Part shown: positions 1 through 8,296 of the stretch, one piece after another
Numbering within the stretch: the stretch's first letter is position 1
Layout of the letters: each line of letters opens with the position of its first letter
Assembly (NCBI RefSeq): GCF_000611645.1
Contig: NW_014013497.1
Span: 1-30,729 of the forward strand
Reading direction: 5' to 3'
Length of the DNA stretch: 30,729 nt
Source: Monoraphidium neglectum
Taxonomy: Eukaryota; Chlorophyta; Chlorophyceae; Sphaeropleales; Selenastraceae
Program-made: the position numbers and the translations under genes
The notes under the pieces: generated by a model
Database searches by the model: none
Told to the model about the DNA's origin: nothing
What the model saw: the letters and a program-made list of their open reading frames with translations, nothing else

Positions 1-608
1 TGCTGCCGCTGCTGCTGCTGGCCCGCCCAGCGCTGAGACCTTTACCTCAACAGCGATGTTATTTGTTAGATTTTGTCGGCTGTCATCAAGCAGTCTTCGT
101 GGTCCAACGGTCAAGATTCCCGCCTGTCACGCGGGCGACCCGGGTTCGACTCCCGGCGAGGGCGATCGCTTTTGCCAGATGGGCCATGTGCAGCTTGTTT
201 TCGAGGCACCGCGAATCGGTCCCCAGGCAGCAGCACGGCGACGCAGGCACGGAAACGTCCGTTGATAGCGATTGCACCCGAATCTCAGAAACACAACGTT
301 GATGCCCTGGGCGACGCGCCCGCGCCCCCGCATCGCAAAAGCAGGAGGGTTGGCACAGAGGGCGGACAGCCGCCAAGCCCCAAAAAAGGGCAGGAAGCGC
401 ACGGGCTGCTACGCGCCTGTGAGGAATTATTGCGTTGCGCGGCGCTTTGTCACCCAAAAAATTAAAACAGATCATGCGGCCAGCCACACATTGCAAGGAT
501 CGACCTGGCAGAGACACATACACGCACCAGGCAGAGCTGCACCTTAAATTTAGGCTTGGGGCTCGTCGGCTGGCGCGGGCTGCAGAAGCGGCGGTGGCGG
601 CTGGCGGC
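1..608. repeat. Left arm of a large inverted repeat carrying tRNA-Asp
   Basis: This stretch is nearly the reverse complement of 1638-2295. Matching landmarks are the outer sequence AGCGCTGAGACCTTTACCTC, the tRNA-Asp gene, the GTCCCCAGGCAGCAGCACGG block, and the inner block ending in GGCGGTGGCGGCTGGCG. Identity is high but not perfect, with scattered substitutions and small indels. Homology fades after about 608. The left limit may lie outside the window, since similarity is still visible at the first bases. There is no convincing protein gene inside; the long open frames here come from GC-rich sequence read on both strands. Confidence 0.85.
93..164 (+). tRNA. tRNA-Asp (anticodon GUC)
   Basis: This is a 72-nt gene that folds as a full cloverleaf. 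The 7-bp acceptor stem (93-99 with 157-163) has two G-U pairs, and the discriminator is G164. The 3-bp D stem pairs 102-104 with 115-117. The 5-bp anticodon stem (119-123 with 131-135) closes loop CTGTCAC, giving anticodon GTC at 126-128. The T stem pairs 140-144 with 152-156 around loop TTCGACT. The body closely resembles plant tRNA-Asp as I know it. A TTTT run at 170-173 fits a Pol III terminator. There is no intron, and CCA is not encoded. An identical copy lies at 2143-2214 on the other strand. Confidence 0.93.
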
Positions 609-722
609 GGCATATTTTTTGCGGATACTGCCGCGCCGCCGCCCCCCCTCGGTCCCGAACGACTTTTACGCGTTGGGGGAAAGGGTCGTGATGTTGATGG
701 TTTGGATGATGGCGGGTTCTCG

Positions 723-761
723 GGCACCAGGCAGAACTTCTACGCAGCTCTGCCTGGTGCC
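723..761. repeat. 13-bp perfect hairpin built from arm sequence
   Basis: GGCACCAGGCAGA (723-735) is the exact reverse complement of TCTGCCTGGTGCC (749-761), with a 13-nt loop. The same CACCAGGCAGAGCTGC-type motif occurs in both arms (about 527-541 and about 1710-1725). The sequence after the hairpin (about 762-815) is a diverged copy of right-arm sequence in the same orientation as that arm, so 462-545 and 745-815 form a smaller nested inverted repeat. Confidence 0.7.
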
Positions 762-964
762 AGTGTGTCTGCCGGATCCTTGGAAAATCTGGCTGGCGGC
801 ATGATCTGTTTCTAGCCTCCTGTAACAAGAGGCGGAAATGTCAGCACCGGGGGGACGGTAGCAAAAGGGGCCGGCGGGTGGGGCATCTGGGTGATTATGG
901 TGTGTGAACGGCACGCGGTGCTGGGTGTGTGACATGTGCATGAGGTGTGGTGTGTACTATTATT

Positions 965-995
965 CCCTCCATCAAACCGCCGGTTTAATGGAGGG
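965..995. repeat. Near-perfect palindrome, 15-bp arms
   Basis: CCCTCCATCAAACCG (965-979) pairs with CGGTTTAATGGAGGG (981-995) around a single central base, with one mismatch. It sits directly beside a second palindrome at 1001-1024. Such a structure could be a transposon end, a recombination hotspot or a replication-stall site; nothing in the sequence decides which. Confidence 0.75.
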
Positions 996-1000
996 GGGCC

Positions 1001-1024
1001 CCAGCCCAGGGGCCCCTGGGCTGG
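1001..1024. repeat. Perfect 24-bp palindrome
   Basis: CCAGCCCAGGGG is followed immediately by its own reverse complement, CCCCTGGGCTGG, with no spacer. It lies five bases after the palindrome at 965-995, inside the inverted-repeat spacer. Confidence 0.8.
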
Positions 1025-1039
1025 AGTTCATCGCGGTGT

Positions 1040-1640
1040 AAAGCGGCGATCGAGCTCAAGCAGCTGTTCTCGCTTGTAAGGCACGTCGGGGGTCTGGCAA
1101 GGAGAAAGGGCCTGGCCAACAAGACATGTGCTGCTGGATGCGAGCTGGAGCGCAGCGCTCCGCTGAGCCGCGGCAGCGCTGCGTGGCAGGCAAGGCGACG
1201 GCCGCCAGCACCTGCTGTGCGCTCCTCAGTCCCCAGGTAAGCGCAGGTAAGCGGCCCCCCCTTCCCCCGCCTTGATCCCATCTCGCGTCCCACTCCCATT
1301 GCTCTGCACATGCAACCCACCTGCACAGGGCCATGCTGCGCGGTGCCTACATGCTGGCACTGGGCGAGGGCACCGCCAACCTCCTCCATGACGCCTCGAC
1401 GGATGCCACCATACAGCCCACCATACAGCCCACCCTCCACAGCCTCCGCCGGCCCGCCGTGCACCTCACGCACCCCGTCGCCGCGAGCCCTGACGGTGGC
1501 GGCCCCAATACCACGCTGCATGGAGACGCGCCAGGAGTCGGTGGCGGCCTGCCGCCCCTTGCAACTGACGCAGCTGCCGTGCGGCAGCAGGCACAGCGGC
1601 CGCGTGGCGTGGCGCGCTTTGACCTGCGGCATCATGGCGC
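1040..1640 (+). pseudogene. Possible spliced gene remnant in the inverted-repeat spacer
   Basis: I do not recognise this. Three stretches look exon-like on the plus strand. About 1040-1074 encodes AAIELKQLFSL and then meets GTAAGG. About 1101-1233 is open and ends CCCCAG/GTAAGC. A stretch after CCTGCACAG (about 1329) encodes MLRGAYMLALGEGTANLL and stays open into the right arm of the repeat. No start codon or stop that belongs to a gene is clear, and the right arm interrupts any 3' end. It may be a fragment of a host gene broken by the repeat, or open frame by chance in GC-rich DNA. Codon-bias analysis and transcript reads would decide. Confidence 0.2.
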
Positions 1641-2008
1641 CGTCGCCAGCCGCCACCGCCGCTTCTGCAGCCCGCGCCAGCCGACGAGCCCCAAGCCTAA
1701 ATTCAAGATGCAGCTCTGCCTGGTGCGTGTATGTGTGTCTGCCAGGTCGATCCTTGCAATGTGTGGCTGGCCGCATGATCTGTTTTAATTTTTTGGGTGA
1801 CAAAGCGCCGCGCAACGCAATAATTCCTCACAGGCGCGTAGCACCCCGTGCGCTTCCTGCCCTTTTTTGGGGCTTGGCGGCTGTCCGCCCTCTGTGCCAA
1901 CCCTCTTGCGTTTGCGATGCGGGGGCGCGGGCGCGTCGCCCAGGGCATCAACGTTGTGTTTCTGAGATTCGGGTGCAATCGCTACCAACGGACGTTTCCG
2001 TGCCTGCG

Positions 2009-2123
2009 TCGCCGTGCTGCTGCCTGGGGACCGGTTCGCGGTGCCTCGAAAACAAGCTGCACATGGTCGCCGTGCTGCTGCCTGGGGACCGGTTCGCGGT
2101 GCCTCGAAACAAGCTGCACATGG
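2009..2123. repeat. 58-bp tandem duplication, right arm only
   Basis: The unit starting TCGCCGTGCTGCTGCCTGGG occurs at 2009-2066 and again at 2067-2123. The second copy lacks one A in an A-run. The left arm carries only one copy (around 182-241), so the duplication arose after the two arms separated and dates them relative to each other. Confidence 0.85.
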
Positions 2124-2142
2124 CCCATCTCGCAAAAGAGAG

Positions 2143-2214
2143 CGCCCTCGCCGGGAGTCGAACCCGGGTCGCCCGCGTGACAGGCGGGAATCTTGACCGT
2201 TGGACCACGAAGAC
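2143..2214 (-). tRNA. tRNA-Asp (anticodon GUC), second copy
   Basis: This copy is identical over all 72 nt to the gene at 93-164, including acceptor, D, anticodon (GTC) and T arms. Downstream on the minus strand a TTTT run (in CTCTTTTGCG) again gives a Pol III terminator. The arms around it have diverged a little while the tRNA has not. That fits purifying selection on both copies or gene conversion between them. Confidence 0.93.
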
Positions 2215-2275
2215 TGCTTGATGACAGCTGACAAAATCTAACAAATAAGAATGCTGTTGAGGTAAAGGTCTCAGC

Positions 2276-2440
2276 GCTCGGCGGGCGGCAGCGCCCGCCG
2301 AGCTTGTGCTTAAAGCCCTGTTGTTGTTTCACACCGGTTGGTCACAGTGGCGGGAGGAGTCTAGCTGGCCTAGACGAATGTAACAGAGCAAAGCAAAGCA
2401 AAGGGCGGCAGCGCCGAGCAAAGCAAAAAAAAAGGGCGGC
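2276..2440 (+). repeat. SINE-like repeat, copy 1
   Basis: A perfect 12-bp GC hairpin (2276-2287 with 2292-2303, loop GCAG) is followed by about 100 bp shared with copy 2 (3097-3222). Landmarks of the shared part are TTAAAGCCCTGTTGTTG, CACCGGTTGGTCACAGTGG and GTCTAGCTGGCCTAGAC; the last is itself a small stem-loop. The copy ends in a simple tail of AGCAAAG units plus an A-run. A short body with a simple A-rich tail suggests a retroposed SINE, but I see only a weak resemblance to a Pol III B box (GTTTCACACC), so the class is a guess. Confidence 0.6.
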
Positions 2441-3096
2441 ACACAGTCTCACCGACTACTTTTGCAAACCTGTTCTTCACTCGACGTTGTCACCCTTGCA
2501 CTACGTACCTGGCTCCCCCTCCTTGTGTGTTATTGGTTTGCTCCGCGGCTGGCACACGCGCGGCGCCGCCCCCTGACACATGCTGTGTATGACCGACGTG
2601 CAGACCCGTGCTGTGCGGGGTCGGCCCCAAGGACGCGCCATGACCGCTCAACATCCAAGGGAACCGGCCCCGTGCAGCCCTGCCGTCGGCCGGCGCAACG
2701 TCAGTGGGGGGGCGCTGCGCGCAGCGTGACAAGCGAGGCTTGCTGGTTTCATGGCGTTGTGTTCGTGTTGTGTTGTGTTTTACGCGGTCTGTCCGTCTTG
2801 TCACCTGGTCTACCATGTTCCCACCAGCGGGTGGAACCCGCGACCCCTTGCACTGCTCAGGGCGGCTTTGCTGTCCACGCCGTCTTGCAAGGGGGGCGCT
2901 GCTTGCCGCACCCACAAGGGGGGCGCGGATGCCGCGCTACCGTCGCCGCGGGCGGTCAAACCCGCGGCCCGCCTGTGCCCTGGAGAGGCCCCAGGGCCCA
3001 GGGCCAGGCATGTCTCCTGGGTGTGTGCAGAGCGCCCTCATTGCTTTGTTTGTGTATCTGCAGCTTTATCTTGGCTTGTATGTTGTTACGTGTGTT
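2441..3096. other. Gene-poor stretch between the two SINE-like copies
   Basis: I see no convincing gene. Two short segments near 2820-2860 and 2945-2985 share a pattern of GCGGG, a few bases, then AACCCGCG, and resemble each other loosely. The stretch could be the inside of an element bounded by the two direct repeats, but it encodes nothing I recognise. Confidence 0.4.
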
Positions 3097-3222
3097 GCCG
3101 CCTGCCTTGGGCGGCTAGCTGGTGTTTAAAGCCCTGTTGTTGGTTCACACCGGTTGGTCACAGTGGCGGGAGGAGTCTAGCTGGCCTAGACGATTGTAAC
3201 AGAGCAGAGCAAAGCAAAGGCG
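3097..3222 (+). repeat. SINE-like repeat, copy 2
   Basis: This is a direct repeat of copy 1, 816 bp further on. It has the same order of parts: a GC hairpin (GCCGCC 3097-3102 with GGCGGC 3110-3115), AGCT, the shared body of about 100 bp with a handful of substitutions, and a tail of AGCAAAG units. The hairpins of the two copies differ in sequence but not in position. Two identical-order copies could also be the terminal repeats of one short element. Confidence 0.6.
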
Positions 3223-4300
3223 GCTCGGGCGTGGATTTGGGGAGGCCTCCCTAGGGCTGTGCTGCGGGGTCGTGAAATCTCAAGCAGCGGTGTCGGCAGC
3301 GGCGGCAGCGGCGATCGCGGGGACTATCTACGCATTTTTTTGAGACAGCAGGCACGGGGTATCGCATCCCCCCATTCACGCAGCTGCCAGTCCATTTTTC
3401 TCACTGTATCCCGGGGCCCCTCTCCGCTTCTGGAAGGTAGCCCACTATGGGGCGCCAATGGCGGTGGTGGAGTTTTGGCCACACGCGCGCGCTGCTGTAT
3501 TGTACTGGTCTAGCACTGGCGCAGCCCTGTACGATGTTCCTATCTATCCGTGCATTTGCACGCCTTGGACGGCCACGGGCCTGGATCAGGTCCCCAAACC
3601 CCACGGAAAGCGTGTTCTGAATGTTTGTGCTGTTGGGTGTACCGTACCGTGCTTGCAACTAACCACCCGGCTGAGTGCGTGATGCCCACGCACTGACTGC
3701 TTTATTGTGTGCATCGTAGTGCTCCCAAATTGGTTCAGCTGGGCCTGAACGTCACATGCAAAGTGCGTGCTCTGATGAATAAGGTCCATAAGTCAGCTGT
3801 TGCTTGGGGTCCTTGCCTCATTCAACACTTGCAAAACGATACCGTAAGATGAGGGAAGGTGGCCGGAAAACATGGATTAGGATTAGGAATGTTACAAGAT
3901 CCCGCGGTCGCCCGCTCCTGAAGCCATCCAGGCTAATGGGATTAGCGTTGTAGCATCAGCATTGTGCGACTGGGACTCATCAAGTGGCCAGCGTTCGCCA
4001 ATCGAAGCAGGTGTGCACAAAGGCACTACGTGTCTGCAAGTCTGCCCCGCACACACGGGCATGCATGCGGGCATGTGCAGGCGGGTTCACAAACAAGGGT
4101 GCAAAATGCAACGCAGCATGGAGGAATGATTGAGAACAGCGCAAGAAATTCAAATCCCTCCCCGGGGCAAATGCATTGCCATCACGTCCAAGTAATCTTC
4201 AGGAATTTGCTCTTTGATAGATGATGTAGTTCCATGCAGTCAGGAACGCTGAGATAGCAAACCGCCAACCTCAGCTTCGTTGGCTGCGAGTCCCCAGAAC
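3223..4300. other. Intergenic, no gene seen
   Basis: There is no open frame with recognisable protein content on either strand. A TTACA at 3892-3896 reads TGTAA on the minus strand, the usual green-algal polyadenylation signal, about 405 nt beyond the stop codon of the bestrophin-like gene. It may belong to that transcript. Confidence 0.4.
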
Positions 4301-7300
4301 CTAGTCAGTGGCCGCCGAGCGCCACTTGGCATCGAACTGCATCCGCCACTGGTCGAAGCAGCTGCCGTCATCTGGGATTGACCCAGCCTGGTACCTCTGC
4401 ACAGGAGAGGTGCGATGTGCGCATGCGTGATGGCTTGAACGGCAGGTCAAGCGGCGGAGCCGTCAGATAGTGCTCAGACAGGGCGCCGCCTGCAGCCAAT
4501 ACACTGAAGTCACGTGCAGCAGGGCACTCACCGCGTCTGCAATCACGTCCCTAAACTCCTCTGACAGGTTGAGGAACACGTCGTCCACACCCTGAGGAGG
4601 TTTACAGTGGGTGCCTCGAAAAGAAGCTGGAGCTGTGCCCGCAGACTGGATTGCACACGCAAGCATCAAGCGATATTGGGTGTCCTTGAGGGGGGGAGCC
4701 ACGAGGGGGGGCTCGACGGAGCCAGAGGCTCCGCAAGGCTGTGCACGCAAGGCTGTGTGAAGGGATGTTGAGCTTCCCAGGTATGAAGCCACATCGCCGC
4801 CCTCTACATTGAAGCTACTTATTACCCTGGCCCCATACAAACAAAAGGAGAAGACCAAACTTACTGCAGCCACTGAACACTGGAAAACCCCTCACCAGCA
4901 TGTTCAGGGGGTGCTCATTAGAGTCCTGTATGGTTGGTCACACGGATTATTCGCTCGAGGGTGTTATCGCAGGTGGTTGGCAATGGTGCCAGCTGCATCA
5001 AGCAGCCTCATGCTGCCTCCAGGGTAGCAGCATGCCATGGCCCCCGCCGTAATTCAACATAACGAGAAACAAGGTCCAATGGTAGATGTCCAAGCAGCAA
5101 GCTCTTGCGTTCCTGTCCTTCCTACGGCAGCAGACCCACCTGAACATTCAGCAGCAACGTGGTGATGAGCACCCACAGGCACGCCATGACGTAGGGCGCG
5201 GGGCACCACGGGCCAAAGCCAGCGTCCTCTACGCCCGCGTCGCACTTGCCCGCGTGCACGAAGTACGGTGCAAGAATGACGGTCAGGGAGTGTGTCAAGA
5301 TGCTGCAAGCATTTCGCAGCATGACGGGCGTCCTGCAGGCAGGATTGAAGTAAGGGGGTGGGAACAGGGTGCAGCATGAGTCAGCAGCTATTCGCAGCAG
5401 CATTGGGGTGGCCAAAGGACTAATCAGTTTGATGAGAAATTCGCAAAGCATAAGCCCCGGGTCATGTATGGCGTGCGACAGCACCGCCACATATGATTTG
5501 CGCCTGCTAATCCATTGCCCGGACCTGTAAATCTTGATCATGCGCAGCTGCTCCATCTGTGCCATGCAGTACCGCAGGTACTGGGCAGTACGCGACATGC
5601 CGCCCTCTCCTGGGAGGTCAGAAATGGTGGCGGGCGTTGAGGGTGTGAGGGCTGAGAGCATCACGTGAGTCGTTGAGCACGGGGTCGTCGAGAGGGGAGT
5701 CGTTGAGCACGGGGTCGAGAGGTCCGGGGGGGGGGGTGTCAACCTGACAACCTTGCGGGGCTCTGTCCAAGGAGAGGGCTGAGGGTCATGCGCAGCTGCA
5801 TTGTGACACCCAGTCGTACGTAGCGCCTGTCCCACGCCATCATTGCATGCTGCAGCTCACCCATGCCATTCAGCCTGCCTGCAGCCAGCCATCACATGAT
5901 GGTGAGAAGCGCAATCAATCGCCGCTGCTGGCGCCGCTGACGGTGCGCGCAGTATGCAGCGTTGCAGCTCGCGCGCACCTCCCCGCATGTAGTGGGCCTT
6001 GTGTGTGAGGTACTCATTCATGACGCTCATCTTGCTGAGGGCCCCGTAGGCACGCATCAAGGAAGGGTAGCCGGGCAGATTTGTGCTTATGCTCTGGACC
6101 CTGAAGGCGGCGCAAAGGTTTGGGTGGTGAAGAGTCGGTTGAACAGAGCAAAGCAAAGGACAGTGGCGCGGGCAAAGCTGGGAGAGGGCGGTGTGAGCAG
6201 GAGCGATGCAGAGCGCTTAGAATTTGCTCGTCCCAGATGGACCGTGTGCACGCGCTGATTTGACACTGGAGCGCTGCTCCGGCTCGCACGATCCATCGCT
6301 CCACTGGCGCCGCATATGGGCGCCGTTTCACTCGTCCGGCTCACCGCTCCACGAACGTGAGGCCCAGGTTGTCGCTCTGCATGTGCGTGGCTCCCAGCAG
6401 CAGCTGCCCCAACGAACGGCGATTGGCGGCCAGCCGCAACTCGGCGATGCTCTCATAGCCCTCGCGGGTGGCGACGTACGTTTCAAGGTTTGTGAGGAAC
6501 TCTGTTGCAACAGACGCAACCTCCTGAGCCCACATGTTGGAGTCATTGCCCAGGGATGCTGGGTAGTTGGAGTCCTGGGCCCAGTCCCTTGATTGGGGCC
6601 AGCAAGGTGTTGTGCAACAAAGTGGGGGGGGATAACGCGAACAGGCAATGTTTGCTCCACAAGGTACAGGCGATGACATGCAAGAGCTCAGCCGTCAATT
6701 CAAGTCCCCAAAACCAGGCACCACCCACCGGTGCTGCCAATAAAGAGCAATTATAGAAGCCTGCAATGTGGCACAATTTGCAGAGGTGAAGAACTTGTTT
6801 AATGGAGCTGAGCAAGCATGGACTGTTGAGGAGTTGCCGTTGGTGACAGACGGACGCCATTCTAGAGATCCAAATTGCAACGCAACCGTCTGACTGTTAC
6901 AGAGAGACCGACCTTGAGTTCTGCGATTGTCATCAGCGCGCGCTCTCTGCGCTGGTAGGCCTGGGTGATTGAGAAGGTGACCTGCAACCGATTGGCACAG
7001 GCAGGGATCACAGGAGGCAGACGCGCCAAGTAAAGTACTAACGGTGGGACATCCATCACGAACTTGGTGCACTGCAACCTCTGCTTCGCAAATGGCTGAT
7101 GCCCTACTAGGCAGCACCCACTGCTACTGACCGGCTGACAGTGGCTCACTCCATATAGCGCCTTCACATACTGCTCACCGAGAATGTAACCCCGAATACA
7201 ATAACGGATATATCCAGGCTGAAGCTGAGCCCCAGGTACTCGCACGCATAGACCGCCAGGCAGCCAAGCACACAGAGTGCAATGCTGTGCAAATTGATGA

Positions 7301-7424
7301 GGTAGGCGACGCTGCGCAGCTTGCGTGCCAGCGCGCTGTTGCCATGTGGCATCTGCATCCGCATTCTGTCTAGCAGGCGCCCAATGACCAGTGGCAAGCA
7401 AGCTGGTTGTAGCCACGCAAATCT
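4301..7424 (-). CDS. Bestrophin-like polytopic membrane protein, 5' end unresolved
   Basis: Exons on the minus strand, 5' to 3': 7179-7424, 6913-6981, 6729-6760, 6345-6587, 5979-6100, 5525-5609, 5140-5332, 4532-4591, 4301-4396. All junctions keep phase, giving 381 residues plus stop. About four membrane segments are visible: one before CEYLGL, one over SVIVFGVTFS, one over SILTHSLTVILAPYF and one over ACLWVLITTLLLNV. The stretch ITQAYQRRERAL after the second segment and the IYRTP motif before the third recall the bestrophin/RFP-TM layout. The expected acidic motif (like LEDPFD) after the fourth segment is missing, perhaps an unseen small exon in the intron 4592-5139. Bestrophins are anion channels; that role here is inference. 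A stop lies just upstream of the first exon in its frame, so either a further 5' exon exists or translation starts at an internal Met (MRMQMPHG). One junction uses an AAG acceptor. Confidence 0.6.
5667..5720. repeat. 30-bp tandem repeat in an intron
   Basis: GAGTCGTTGAGCACGGGGTC begins at 5667 and again at 5697. The second copy is partial. It lies inside the intron 5610-5978 of the bestrophin-like gene. Confidence 0.7.
6142..6159 (+). repeat. Fragment matching the tail of the SINE-like repeat
   Basis: AACAGAGCAAAGCAAAGG matches the end of both SINE-like copies (2392 onward and 3199 onward). It sits inside the intron 6101-6344 of the bestrophin-like gene. It is short enough to be coincidence, though the shared AACAGAG lead-in argues for relatedness. 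Confidence 0.4.
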
Positions 7425-8296
7425 CTGAGACTTTCGTCAAGAATTGTTCAGCGCACGAGCTGTGAGATCGCGCGCGGTGCTGTATCTCAGTATCCACGCA
7501 GTGAAGCTGTGGTGATATGACAGCTAGTTTGCCACACTAGTCTGTACACAGGCGATCTTGGTGTTCTGCCACTGGATGCCTTGTTTCACTGCATCCAGCT
7601 GTGCCGAGTGCGCTCAGGATGCTCTTGCGACACAGTGTGCTTGCGGCGCTGTGCACAACCCTGGAATCTACTCTCATCATCGTGGCTGCCGCTCCAGTGC
7701 ATCTCAAATTGTCTGCTCCCCACAAACACAACGCATCGACAGCGCCGTCTGCCGTTTTCTGCCGCAACGCGCGCACACGTCGTCGACCACCTACGCGCTG
7801 GACGCTTGCCATATCTCCGCTTGCAGCCCCCGCTGTTATGAAACTGGTCGCATTCAGAAATGCCGGGACAGTCAGATGATGAATAACTGCGTTTAGTCAG
7901 ACCACTGATGCAATGTGGCGCGTTGCATGACTGGTGAGACCAGCATTACCCTGAGCCCACATGCCTGTGCGAGTTGACAATGTACGCACGGCGGCCGCCA
8001 CAAGCGGCTGCGTGGCAAGTACGGTGACACGCAAGGCGCATGTGCTCTCGCACCATACATCAACCATGGCGCGGTGTATCTGTGCAGTGTTGGTTTGGTA
8101 GCACTTGGACGGTATGCACACTGTGCTCACCACCACGTGGCTGGTTGGCAAAAGATGCTGCAGTCGAAACCATCCACATCACATCTACGTACCTCGACCT
8201 ACCAATTGCTTGTCACGCATGTGGGCAGCCCCACCACGCATGTCCTGCCCATTGCGCGCAGTCCTGCTCCCACCAAGGCCCCCAGGTGGCGTCGTC
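7425..8296. other. Region between the bestrophin-like and SOD genes
   Basis: No gene is clear. The missing first exon of the bestrophin-like gene should lie here. A minus-strand ATG at 7812 encodes MASVQR and then meets GTAGGT, and is phase-compatible with the exon at 7424, but a six-codon exon is weak evidence. The 3' end of the SOD transcript also falls here. Confidence 0.3.

Larger units (their letters stand above)
609..1637. other. Spacer of the inverted repeat
   Basis: This segment of about 1 kb separates the arms. Its left part (609-960) holds a degenerate, oppositely oriented copy of arm sequence (about 723-815). The middle holds two back-to-back palindromes (965-995 and 1001-1024). 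Its right part has splice-like signals and open frame on the plus strand that may be a gene remnant. A 12-bp unit (ACCATACAGCCC) is tandemly repeated near 1410-1433. I recognise no transposase or reverse-transcriptase motif. Confidence 0.6.
1638..2295. repeat. Right arm of the inverted repeat carrying tRNA-Asp
   Basis: This is the reverse-complement partner of 1-608. It contains the minus-strand tRNA-Asp gene (2143-2214) and differs from the left arm mainly by a 58-bp tandem duplication at 2009-2123. The outer end runs into the hairpin at 2276-2303. The long plus-strand open frame that spans it is shared mirror-wise with the left arm and has no domain I recognise. Confidence 0.85.

Noticed and set aside
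985..2221. Long open frames on both strands spanning the inverted repeat (276 and 303 codons)
   Set aside because: They mirror each other in the two arms, run through the tRNA gene or the palindromes, and encode no recognisable domain. They are explained by GC-rich sequence with few stops.
2830..2985. tRNA-like T-arm patterns (GCGGG...AACCCGCG)
   Set aside because: No acceptor, D or anticodon arm can be built around them on either strand, and the loop lacks TTCGA or TTCAA.
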